Origin: Oscillospiraceae bacterium
GTDB lineage: Bacteria; Bacillota; Clostridia; Oscillospirales; Acutalibacteraceae
Assembly (NCBI GenBank): GCA_902795765.1
Contig: CADBMQ010000093.1
Span: forward strand, 1 to 14,967
Direction: 5' to 3'
Length of the DNA: 14,967 nucleotides
Numbering within the stretch: the stretch's first letter is position 1; each line of letters begins with the position of its first letter. Positions 6,636 to 12,901 of this stretch are shown here, one piece after another. The notes under the pieces were generated by a model. The model was not told where the DNA came from, did not search any database, and saw only the letters and a list, made by a program, of their open reading frames with translations. The translations under genes and the position numbers were made by a program.

Positions 6636-8132
6636 TCAGCACATATCATACAATTTTTCCAACACTTTGACCATTGCAAGGGTATCAAGGTTGCAATATG
6701 CAAGTAAATTCTTACGAATTACTGCCTGTTCTTCGGGGGTATGGTTCACAAGGTCGGGATATGCGTTCATTGCTTCGCTACCATTATGAATGCCTTCGAG
6801 CGAGTGGTAATCAAGTTCGGGATCGTTCGGGCATAATGCGGGTAACACGTACTTGATAGAATATGAGCCACTAAGCTCTTTTGAATAATAAAACTTGTTT
6901 TTAAAAGGTATCATCAAGTCTTTGATATTATCGTGAATGTTCATCAAATGCTCTGCGAGGTAAGGGTAAAGTTCCGCCATTTCTCTAATTCGTGTTTTCT
7001 CGAACGCATCGTTATAAACAAGAGTGCAAACATCCTTTGGAATATCTCTGCACATCTGCTCACACAAAGCTCGTCTTGGATCTGTTGTCGGATCGCCTAA
7101 AAACTCTCTATGTTCCAATTCGCCACCCTTCTCGTATTGAATATGAAGCGAATATTGGAACGGAATTTGCTGATTTGGTTTTAAATCGTCAAACAAAGGA
7201 ACTGTTTGCTGATATGTTTCAAAATCGAGATAATAAATCGGATATTCGTATTCATCTACACACGACTTAATTTTCTCCTTGTCAATATAAGGCGGAAGAT
7301 TTTTATATTCAGCTTCGACCTGCATCTTTTGATTTTTCGACAACTTAATGCCTTGCTCAATCACATCTTCGTAGGACATAATTCCCTTATGATACAACTC
7401 ATATTTTTTTGCCGAACTAATTCTGCTAATATCAAAAACAGACGGGCTCGGGAGATGTCTTGAACAGTATTTATAATAAATACATTCATACGGCTTTTCG
7501 CAACCAACATCAATGTCCTTTAAGGGTTCGATCTCTCCAACATCTGCAAGATAATTGCTGATATCATCTATATTTTTCTGCACGTCGGCAAGTTTTGCAA
7601 AACAAGTTTCTGTGCAGTCTTCGAGCGTGAACAACTGTTGCAAATCAAGTTCGCCATGACGCACATAGTTGCCGTTAATGTGCAGATTATAGATGCCTGT
7701 TATATCAAGCCCTGCTTTTTTCAAAACAAAAAGTTGATATGTCATATCGTCAAAATAGACATCACGAATATGAGAAGAGCTTTTAACTTCAACAATATCC
7801 CAACCGTCCGAATTCTTATGTAAGATGTCAACTGCACAGTATAATCCGTCTTCGCTGAAAGACGCCTCGCAAATATTGATTGTGCCGTTTTCGATTTCCC
7901 GTTGGGTACGCTCAATCATTTTGCCAAGGTCAAGACTACCGTCTTCTTTAAATTCAGTAACCTCAACAAAATCGCCATAGTATTGCATAGCCAAATCGCC
8001 AACCACATCTCCGTTTGCAAAAACGGCTTCAAGACTTTGATTAACGACTGCCTTTTCGGGCATATATTTGTCCATCCAAAGCATCTTCGGGCATTGTAAT
8101 CCTCTAACATATTTTGACTTACTTAAACGCAT
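6636..8132 (-). CDS. DUF2779 protein: PD-(D/E)XK/Fe-S nuclease plus DEDD exonuclease fold
   Basis: A 498-aa protein of the DUF2779 family. The N-terminal half is a Cas4/RecB-like PD-(D/E)XK nuclease: Glu89 (EASF), Asp102, Glu115-x-Lys117 (IVEVKSS), and a later Gln in TYQLFVLKKAG. Four cysteines (14, 211, 217, 223) are placed like the Fe-S ligands of Cas4 and AddB, one at the N-terminus and three after the nuclease core. The C-terminal half (~297-498) has a DEDD exonuclease pattern: D303 and E305 (YLDFET), a YNDAFEKTRI motif at 373-382, D405, and D483 (YCNLDTLAM). Both putative active sites look complete. The family is usually annotated only by its DUF number, so a role in DNA processing or defence is inference. 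ATG 8132 has GGAG upstream. It is divergent from the phosphatase gene and ends in its own terminator. Confidence 0.9.
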   Translation of the reverse strand: MRLSKSKYVRGLQCPKMLWMDKYMPEKAVVNQSLEAVFANGDVVGDLAMQYYGDFVEVTEFKEDGSLDLGKMIERTQREIENGTINICEASFSEDGLYCAVDILHKNSDGWDIVEVKSSSHIRDVYFDDMTYQLFVLKKAGLDITGIYNLHINGNYVRHGELDLQQLFTLEDCTETCFAKLADVQKNIDDISNYLADVGEIEPLKDIDVGCEKPYECIYYKYCSRHLPSPSVFDISRISSAKKYELYHKGIMSYEDVIEQGIKLSKNQKMQVEAEYKNLPPYIDKEKIKSCVDEYEYPIYYLDFETYQQTVPLFDDLKPNQQIPFQYSLHIQYEKGGELEHREFLGDPTTDPRRALCEQMCRDIPKDVCTLVYNDAFEKTRIREMAELYPYLAEHLMNIHDNIKDLMIPFKNKFYYSKELSGSYSIKYVLPALCPNDPELDYHSLEGIHNGSEAMNAYPDLVNHTPEEQAVIRKNLLAYCNLDTLAMVKVLEKLYDMC

Positions 8133-8162
8133 AATTACTCCACTCTCAATATTTTTTATTTT

Positions 8163-8191
8163 ATTATATCATATTATCAACAACCAATCAA
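8163..8191 (-). promoter_or_regulatory. Promoter of the DUF2779 gene
   Basis: TTGATT (8191-8186) and TATAAT (8168-8163) on the minus strand have 17-base spacing, 31 bases before the start codon. It is back to back with the plus-strand promoter at 8222. Confidence 0.7.
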
Positions 8192-8207
8192 CGAAATTGA
8201 AAAATAC

Positions 8208-8218
8208 CGTTGGCAAAT
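8208..8218. promoter_or_regulatory. Copy 1 of ATTTGSCAAAT-like palindrome
   Basis: CGTTGGCAAAT matches 9 of 11 positions of the palindrome and sits between the two divergent promoters, four bases upstream of the -35 of the phosphatase gene. Possible operator; no binding protein is known. Confidence 0.3.
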
Positions 8219-8221
8219 TTG

Positions 8222-8250
8222 TTGACACAAATACCCAAAACATATATAAT
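8222..8250 (+). promoter_or_regulatory. Perfect consensus sigma-A promoter
   Basis: TTGACA (8222-8227), 17-base spacer, TATAAT (8245-8250), an exact match to consensus. It lies 53 bases upstream of the phosphatase start and predicts strong transcription unless repressed. Confidence 0.9.
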
Positions 8251-8303
8251 ATTTTTACAACTCAGATTTAGTTGGAAAGTACATTAAAAATAGGAGAATT
8301 GAT

Positions 8304-8753
8304 TTGAAAAAAATAATGGTAAAATCGGTACATGACGCTTTCGAGTACGTTATGCAACACTATTACCCTGCGGGCTTGGAAGAGATGGTCGAGAGGTCCG
8401 ACACCTATGTCGTCATTTCCATTCAAGACTCGCATACGGGTGGTTTTGGTGTTAAGTTCACCGAAAATCAGTTCTGCAAGGGTGTCTTGACTTTGTATTT
8501 TGATGATATCGAGCGTGAAGTCGATGGCGCAGTCTTGTTCTCCGACGAAATGGCGCAAGAGATAATAAAGTTCATCAGAACATATAATAATAAAGTCGAT
8601 ACTCTGCTACTCCATTGCTACGCAGGTCAGTCGAGATCTCGTGCGGTAGGCGCATTTGCGTTTAAGATGTTGGGTGGGGACAATTCGGCTTGGTTCGAGA
8701 AATATTCTCTAAACCACTATGTTTATAATGTGCTTAATAACTGCAAAATTTAG
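8304..8753 (+). CDS. Dual-specificity/tyrosine phosphatase-like protein
   Basis: A 149-aa protein with the CX5R signature of cysteine phosphatases: LLHCYAGQSRSRA, nucleophile Cys105 and phosphate-binding Arg111. Asp67 or Asp68 in LYFDDIE is a candidate general acid. The fold and length fit small dual-specificity phosphatase-like proteins found in Clostridia and phages. The true substrate (phosphoprotein or other phospho-compound) is unknown. The start is TTG 8304, with AGGAG seven bases upstream; the ATG at 8316 is 19 bases from that site and less likely. It is monocistronic between a consensus promoter and the GH13 promoter, with no clear terminator after it, so some read-through into the GH13 gene is possible. 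Confidence 0.85.
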   Translation: MKKIMVKSVHDAFEYVMQHYYPAGLEEMVERSDTYVVISIQDSHTGGFGVKFTENQFCKGVLTLYFDDIEREVDGAVLFSDEMAQEIIKFIRTYNNKVDTLLLHCYAGQSRSRAVGAFAFKMLGGDNSAWFEKYSLNHYVYNVLNNCKI

Positions 8754-8761
8754 TTTAAATC

Positions 8762-8772
8762 ATTTGGCAAAT
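8762..8772. promoter_or_regulatory. Copy 2 of ATTTGSCAAAT palindrome
   Basis: ATTTGGCAAAT, a perfect odd-length palindrome (ATTTG-G-CAAAT) starting eight bases after the phosphatase stop codon. It also forms part of an imperfect hairpin with CCAAAATG at 8776-8783, which lacks a T-tail and so is not called a terminator. Confidence 0.4.
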
Positions 8773-8811
8773 TTCCCAAAATGGCATAGCAAAAACTGTT
8801 ATACTTGTCTA

Positions 8812-8840
8812 TTGACGAATTTGCCAAAAACTGATATATT
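8812..8840 (+). promoter_or_regulatory. Promoter of the GH13 gene
   Basis: TTGACG (8812-8817), 17-base spacer, TATATT (8835-8840), 37 bases before the chosen start codon. The spacer contains copy 3 of the palindrome, a position where a bound repressor would block the promoter. Confidence 0.75.
8819..8829. promoter_or_regulatory. Copy 3 of ATTTGSCAAAT palindrome
   Basis: ATTTGCCAAAA, ten of eleven positions, inside the -35/-10 spacer of the GH13 promoter and 46 bases from the centre of copy 2 to the first base of this copy's left arm region. Two nearby sites would suit cooperative binding. Confidence 0.4.
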
Positions 8841-8877
8841 TAACTTAAAATAACTCCACTTGAATGAGGTAGTTGCA

Positions 8878-10410
8878 ATGAAAATGCCAAGTTGGCTTGA
8901 AAATGCCGTTTTTTACGAGATATATCCGCAGTCGTTTAAAGACTCAAATAGCGACGGCATCGGCGATATCAAAGGTATGATTCAAAAACTCGATCACATT
9001 CGTGATTTAGGGTGCAATGCGATTTGGATAAATCCGCTTTTCGACTCGCCGTTTATGGACGCAGGATATGACATTTCAAACTACTATCAAGTTGCTCCGA
9101 GATACGGTACAAATGATGATTTGTGCGAGTTTTTCGAGGAAGCGCACAAGCGAAATATCAAGGTGATTTTGGATTTAGTCCCTGGTCACACATCGCTCGA
9201 GCACGAATGGTTCAAGCAGTCGGGCAAAATGGAGAAAAATGAATACACCGACCGATATGTTTGGACAAACAGTTGTTGGGAAATGCCAAAGGGATTGAAC
9301 TTTATCAATGGTATGTCCGAGCGTGACGGTTGTTGCGTTACGAATTACTACTCCTGCCAGCCTGCTTTGAACTACGGCTTTGCCAATCCGACCGAAAGTT
9401 GGCAACAGTCAACCGAAGACGAAGGCCCGAAGGCTACGTTTGAAGAACTCAAAAACATTATGCGTTTTTGGCTCGGTATGGGCTGTGACGGATTTCGTGT
9501 TGATATGGCAAACTCGCTTGTCAAAAACGATGAAGACAGCAAAGCGACTATCGGCAAATGGCAAGAAATTCGTCAGTTTATTGACACCGAATTCCCAAAT
9601 TCGGCACTCGTTGCCGAGTGGGGAGACCCTGCAAAGTCGATTGCAGGTGGCTTTCATATGTGCTTTTTGCTCCACTTTGGCGACACCTATTACAACGATA
9701 TGTTCCATTGTGACGAGCCGTTTTTCTCGGCAGACAAGCGTGGCTCGGCAAAGAAATTCATTGAAACCTACAAACGAAATATGCTCGAAACCAACGGCGA
9801 GGGGCTTATGTGTATCCCGTCGGGCAACCACGATATGCCGAGAATGGCAAAGTATTTGGACGAAACTCAAATCAAACTTGCGTTCTCGTTCATTTTCGCA
9901 ATGCCAGGCGCTCCGTTTGTCTATTATGGCGACGAAATCGGTATGCGTTATCTCGAAGGAATAACATCGGTCGAGGGTGGTTACGGACGAACAGGTTCTC
10001 GTTCGCCGATGCAATGGAGCGACAACACAAATGCAGGATTTAGTTGTGCGCCAAAAAGCGAGTTGTACATACCGATAGATGAGTCGGACGACCGACCGAC
10101 TGTTCAAAAACAGATGACAGACGATAACTCAATTATGAACGAGGTTCGTCGCCTTATCAAACTGCGACTCGACCACAAAGCATTGCAGAGCAGTGCGAAA
10201 CTTGAATTTGTGACCGATGACTATCCGCTTATTATCAAGAGAACTTGCGATGACGAGGAGATAACAATTATCATCAATCCGTCAAGTGAGCCTGTGCGAG
10301 TTGATGACATTGACGGCGAGATTTTATACTCTGTTTGCAAAAATGCGACCTTGAAAAACGGTGGTTGCGAATTGGACGGATGTTCGACTGCGTTTGTGAA
10401 AACAAAGTAA
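8878..10410 (+). CDS. GH13 (alpha-amylase family) glucan hydrolase or transglycosylase
   Basis: A 510-aa enzyme with the GH13 (beta/alpha)8 barrel, starting at ATG 8878 with GAGGT seven bases upstream; an upstream in-frame TTG at 8860 would bury that site. The N-terminus (FYEIYPQSFKDSNSDGIGD) is typical of intracellular alpha-glucosidase or trehalose-synthase-like members. Catalytic residues by motif are nucleophile Asp209 (GFRVDMANS), acid/base Glu247 (LVAEWGDP) and stabiliser Asp319 (PSGNHDMPRM). Conserved region I reads DLVPGHTS, with Gly-His where Asn-His is usual. No signal peptide is present, so it acts in the cytoplasm on imported or stored alpha-glucosides. A small beta domain covers the last ~80 residues. 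No sugar transporter or regulator lies beside it, so the exact substrate cannot be assigned. Confidence 0.93.
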   Translation: MKMPSWLENAVFYEIYPQSFKDSNSDGIGDIKGMIQKLDHIRDLGCNAIWINPLFDSPFMDAGYDISNYYQVAPRYGTNDDLCEFFEEAHKRNIKVILDLVPGHTSLEHEWFKQSGKMEKNEYTDRYVWTNSCWEMPKGLNFINGMSERDGCCVTNYYSCQPALNYGFANPTESWQQSTEDEGPKATFEELKNIMRFWLGMGCDGFRVDMANSLVKNDEDSKATIGKWQEIRQFIDTEFPNSALVAEWGDPAKSIAGGFHMCFLLHFGDTYYNDMFHCDEPFFSADKRGSAKKFIETYKRNMLETNGEGLMCIPSGNHDMPRMAKYLDETQIKLAFSFIFAMPGAPFVYYGDEIGMRYLEGITSVEGGYGRTGSRSPMQWSDNTNAGFSCAPKSELYIPIDESDDRPTVQKQMTDDNSIMNEVRRLIKLRLDHKALQSSAKLEFVTDDYPLIIKRTCDDEEITIIINPSSEPVRVDDIDGEILYSVCKNATLKNGGCELDGCSTAFVKTK

Positions 10411-10430
10411 ATCTAATTTAATACACACAA

Positions 10431-10459
10431 AAAGAGCAGACTTTTTCAGTCTGCTCTTT
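10431..10459. terminator. Bidirectional terminator between convergent genes
   Basis: AAAGAGCAGACT (10431-10442) pairs perfectly with AGTCTGCTCTTT (10448-10459) over a five-base loop, with A-rich and T-rich flanks. It closes the GH13 gene from the left and the minus-strand four-gene operon from the right. Confidence 0.85.
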
Positions 10460-10474
10460 AATTTACATTTGATA

Positions 10475-10912
10475 TCAATATGCGTTCGCATCGGGAAGCA
10501 CAATTGGACCGTCAGAAGTTGTCGGCAAAGTCGGTTTTGCGGCTTGGGTTGTCGGAGTCGGGTTTGCCTTTTTAGTACCCGTACCACCTGCATTTTCGTT
10601 CCACGCATCGTTGTTATTAACTTTGCGTGTGCCGATTACATTGCCGTTTGCGTCCGTCACGTTCTCGTAGTCGCCCCAATCAGTACCCCAATCGAGATTT
10701 TTCTCGTCATTATCGAAAGTTTCATCCGGCAGATACTCCTCGGTGTGATTACCGTTTGCCAATGTTGAAACAACGGTTGTCGGTTCGCCATTCGGCTTAC
10801 TGTTGCAACAGGTTGTGCAACAACAGTACAAAATTGCCACGCAAATCAATATCACAACGACAATCGCTATCAAGATATATATTTTCTTTTTATTGTTCTT
10901 TTTGTTTTCCAT
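10475..10912 (-). CDS. Membrane-anchored protein with Cys cluster and Thr/Pro-rich tail
   Basis: A 145-aa protein I do not recognise, the last gene of the kinase-PqqD-peptidase operon. A Lys/Asn-rich N-terminus (MENKKNNKKK) precedes one hydrophobic helix at residues 11-29, then a dense cysteine cluster (30, 31, 32, 35, 36, plus Cys24 in the helix). The rest is outside-type low-complexity sequence: an acidic Trp/Asp stretch (~65-80), an ENVTDANGNVIGT turn-rich segment like those in Clostridial surface proteins, and a Thr/Pro/Ala tail. The start overlaps the upstream peptidase gene by 23 bases, with AGGGG before ATG 10912. It may be a substrate or anchor for the operon's enzymes. The cysteines next to the membrane could be acylated or disulphide-bonded. 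A lipoprotein is less likely because no clear lipobox is visible. Confidence 0.8.
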   Translation of the reverse strand: MENKKNNKKKIYILIAIVVVILICVAILYCCCTTCCNSKPNGEPTTVVSTLANGNHTEEYLPDETFDNDEKNLDWGTDWGDYENVTDANGNVIGTRKVNNNDAWNENAGGTGTKKANPTPTTQAAKPTLPTTSDGPIVLPDANAY

Positions 10913-11354
10913 TGGACTTTTCCCCTTTTCTTCGGCTTAATTTACTTTTCACACCCATCGCAAGTCTGCGAACGGGATAAATCGTACTCCAAGTATGGAT
11001 ATAAATTTTATATGTAAGCGAATTCAAATCGCAGTTTCTGCCGTTGCGAGTGAAGCCCGTCATAACGGCGATGACATTTGATTCGGGAACATACTCGGCT
11101 CTCGGGCAGTTGTCGCCTCTAACCATATAGCCGTCTTTCAGTACTTTCACAACTCGGTGCAAAACATAACTTTTGCCCCTTTTAAACAAAACAACATCGT
11201 GTTTTCGGCATCGCTCGGTCTTTTTTTTGAGTGTGAATGTATCTTTCCCTTGCCGTATCATCGGCATCATACTAACTCCAACATTTGAATAAACCAACTC
11301 GCCGTATTCGTCAAGATACTGCTCGAAAGACATCTGCTTTATATTCTCACTCAT
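10890..11354 (-). CDS. S24/S26 family (signal-peptidase-like) protease
   Basis: A 154-aa protein of the S24/S26 peptidase clan. The Ser box is VGVSMMPMIRQG with candidate nucleophile Ser28. The second box reads YVLHRVVKV with His66 where bacterial leader peptidases carry lysine, as in SipW and ER-type signal peptidases, followed by VRGDNCP with Asp81. No N-terminal membrane helix precedes the Ser box, which is unusual for a signal peptidase and suggests a cytosolic or peripheral processing protease. The C-terminus is strongly basic. Its ATG overlaps the end of the PqqD gene by eight bases, with GGAG seven bases upstream, so translation is coupled. Context suggests it cuts a peptide or protein handled by the PqqD-family partner. 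Confidence 0.85.
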   Translation of the reverse strand: MSENIKQMSFEQYLDEYGELVYSNVGVSMMPMIRQGKDTFTLKKKTERCRKHDVVLFKRGKSYVLHRVVKVLKDGYMVRGDNCPRAEYVPESNVIAVMTGFTRNGRNCDLNSLTYKIYIHTWSTIYPVRRLAMGVKSKLSRRKGEKSNGKQKEQ

Positions 11355-11613
11355 CTATCGCTCCGATTTTTCGCAGTTGCTCGATGACTTTGTGAACATC
11401 TGTCGCAACTCGCTTTTCGTCTGCGTCAAAGCGTTCGCACAACACTTTTACGATGCTCTGCTCGTCAGTCGGCTCTTTGAGGCACTCGATTATTGTGGCG
11501 GCAGTTTGGTTCGTGCGAACAAGTCCGTTAAACTTTTTGACTGCTCCGCCAACTGCGACCAAAATCTGTTCGCCATCTTTATTATGTGTGATAAATCCTC
11601 TTTTCAGTTTCAT
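11347..11613 (-). CDS. PqqD family protein (RiPP recognition element fold)
   Basis: An 88-aa protein of the PqqD family. The start MKLKRGFITHNKDGEQILVA, the VGGAVKKFNGLVRTN strand-turn segment and the helical second half ending EQLRKIGAIDE fit the small winged-helix fold that binds leader peptides in many RiPP pathways. It has the usual length of stand-alone members. It lies four bases after the kinase gene; its Shine-Dalgarno AAAGGA is formed by the last kinase codons. There is no PQQ or mycofactocin gene here, so the name reflects fold only. The likely job is to present a substrate peptide to the adjacent kinase-like enzyme or protease. Confidence 0.9.
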   Translation of the reverse strand: MKLKRGFITHNKDGEQILVAVGGAVKKFNGLVRTNQTAATIIECLKEPTDEQSIVKVLCERFDADEKRVATDVHKVIEQLRKIGAIDE

Positions 11614-11617
11614 AAGG

Positions 11618-12322
11618 CTATCCTTTCATTCCGTTGTATGCAGTCTGTGCTGCATCTATCATCATATTGCACTTTAATTTGTATATCGGCACGGCTTTCA
11701 GCAAATCGTCCACACTTTGCAAAACAAACTGCGATTGCTCGGGATTTTTCGGCAGATGAGTTTGCCTTAAAATGTCAATATACACCGAGTTTGCGTCCAC
11801 TCGCTCAATCGAATTTTGCTCGGCTCTGCCGAGAATTGCTATGCCTTTAAGTGGGATTGCCACATTGCGTGAGAGATGGTGTTTGCCGTTCCACGGTGTG
11901 CCGTAAACCGTCGCAACACCGTTTTCGATGCGAATTAACGGCTTATCGTCATTCACCATAAACGCACGTTCACCAAAAAGCTCTCGCCAAAGTGCGGTGT
12001 GAGTTGACTTGCCTGTGCCACTCGGTGCGGTGAAGAGATATGCTTCGTTGTCAACTGCAATCGCAGAACCGTGAAACAATATGCGGTGGGCAGAAGAGAG
12101 ACCATCCGCCAACTGACGATAGACTGCAAGCGACTCGAAATAGCCGTTTGGCGCATTCTTCACTTCCGATTTTTCACGTTCTCGCTCGATGTCACTCTCG
12201 GTCGTTGCAATGACAAATTCGGGTGTGCCGTCACTCTTATAGTTTTTGCACATTTTATGGGTGTAGTCGCAGATTGTGCAAATCTGCACAATTTTGTCGG
12301 CAAATTTATAAACTCCGTCCAC
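11618..12322 (-). CDS. HPr-kinase/PEPCK-like ATP-binding protein
   Basis: A protein of 234 aa. Start GTG 12322 is preferred because GAAAGG lies nine bases upstream; the GTG at 12331 is too close to that site. The C-terminal part has a P-loop of the HPr kinase/PEP carboxykinase type: HGSAIAVD, then FTAPSGTGKSTHTALW with Lys105, then MVNDDKPLIR with paired Asp residues. Proteins of this type sit in RiPP-like clusters, and one group phosphorylates lasso peptides. Phosphorylation of a peptide or protein serine is therefore a reasonable inference, not a demonstrated activity. It heads the operon with PqqD, peptidase and membrane protein. It is not canonical HprK, which is longer and has a different N-terminal domain. 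Confidence 0.85.
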   Translation of the reverse strand: MDGVYKFADKIVQICTICDYTHKMCKNYKSDGTPEFVIATTESDIEREREKSEVKNAPNGYFESLAVYRQLADGLSSAHRILFHGSAIAVDNEAYLFTAPSGTGKSTHTALWRELFGERAFMVNDDKPLIRIENGVATVYGTPWNGKHHLSRNVAIPLKGIAILGRAEQNSIERVDANSVYIDILRQTHLPKNPEQSQFVLQSVDDLLKAVPIYKLKCNMMIDAAQTAYNGMKG

Positions 12323-12354
12323 AATAAACACCCTTTCTATTATAATACAATTTT

Positions 12355-12383
12355 AGTATACCATACCAACTCTCCGTTTGCAA
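12355..12383 (-). promoter_or_regulatory. Promoter of the kinase-PqqD-peptidase operon
   Basis: TTGCAA (12383-12378) and TATACT (12360-12355) on the minus strand have 17-base spacing. A TATAAT at 12344-12339 is also present but lacks a good -35. Confidence 0.5.
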
Positions 12384-12420
12384 CCTTGAAAGAATTGATA
12401 AATTGTTAATTTTGCAAAGA

Positions 12421-12452
12421 AAAAAGCAGTCGCACAAAAACGACTGCTTTTT
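12421..12452 (-). terminator. Intrinsic terminator of secG
   Basis: AAAAAGCAGTCG (12421-12432) pairs with CGACTGCTTTTT (12441-12452) over an eight-base loop. It lies just past the secG stop and before the promoter of the next operon. The stem core is almost the same as in the terminator at 6577-6610. Confidence 0.85.
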
Positions 12453-12468
12453 AAAACTGCTGAATAGA

Positions 12469-12717
12469 TTAGAAGTAAATCGAAACAACGTTTGCTGCTA
12501 CAACGAGCAACATAAACACGATTGCGATAACCTTTGTCCATTTTGCGAGGATTGCATCAACTGCTTTTGCTTTACCTCTTGACATAAAAGTATCTGCACC
12601 GCCGGCGATTGTTCCCGAAATACCTTTTGATCTGCCCTCTTGAAGCAAGATAACTGCGATGATGACGAGAGCGAAAAGAAGAATCACGCCACCAAGGATA
12701 TAATCAACGACACCCAT
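12469..12717 (-). CDS. secG: Preprotein translocase subunit SecG
   Basis: An 82-aa protein with two membrane helices (about residues 4-25 and 54-76) joined by the conserved LLQEGRSKGISGTIAGG-type loop of SecG, followed by the ADTFMSRGKAKAVDAIL segment. It is an accessory subunit of the SecYEG channel. ATG 12717 is chosen because AGGAGG lies eight bases upstream; an in-frame extension to 12768 would overlap the promoter. It has its own promoter and terminator, so it is a single-gene unit. Confidence 0.96.
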   Translation of the reverse strand: MGVVDYILGGVILLFALVIIAVILLQEGRSKGISGTIAGGADTFMSRGKAKAVDAILAKWTKVIAIVFMLLVVAANVVSIYF

Positions 12718-12758
12718 TATAAAAGCCTCCTGTCTGAAAGTCATAAATTCGTGCTTAT

Positions 12759-12787
12759 ATTTTATCATACGAAACCTACTTTGTCAA
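12759..12787 (-). promoter_or_regulatory. secG promoter
   Basis: TTGACA (12787-12782), 17-base spacer, TAAAAT (12764-12759) on the minus strand, about 40 bases upstream of the secG start. Confidence 0.85.
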
Positions 12788-12872
12788 GCACTTTTTGGGC
12801 ATAAATACAGGAGTTTCTGCCGAAGCATACATATTGTGGAATGTATATTTTGCCACCACAACTTACATAAAA

Positions 12873-12896
12873 AGAGGTTGCAAAACTGCAACCTCT
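12873..12896 (-). terminator. Terminator of the Na/Pi cotransporter gene
   Basis: AGAGGTTGCA (12873-12882) pairs with TGCAACCTCT (12887-12896) over a four-base loop and is followed on the minus strand by TTTTTATG. It starts six bases after the stop codon of the cotransporter gene. Confidence 0.85.
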
Positions 12897-12901
12897 AAAT
12901 T

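Noticed and set aside
6636..8132. A Cas4 gene of a CRISPR locus
   Set aside because: The nuclease half resembles Cas4, but the protein has a second exonuclease half and no cas genes or repeat array lie nearby.
9409..10107. A 232-aa minus-strand ORF inside the GH13 gene, and a 194-aa plus-strand ORF at 9380-9964
   Set aside because: Both are out-of-frame shadows of a clearly conserved GH13 coding sequence, with basic, low-quality protein sequence.
12296..12306. A further match to the ATTTGSCAAAT palindrome
   Set aside because: It matches only partly and lies within the coding sequence of the kinase-like gene, away from a promoter element.
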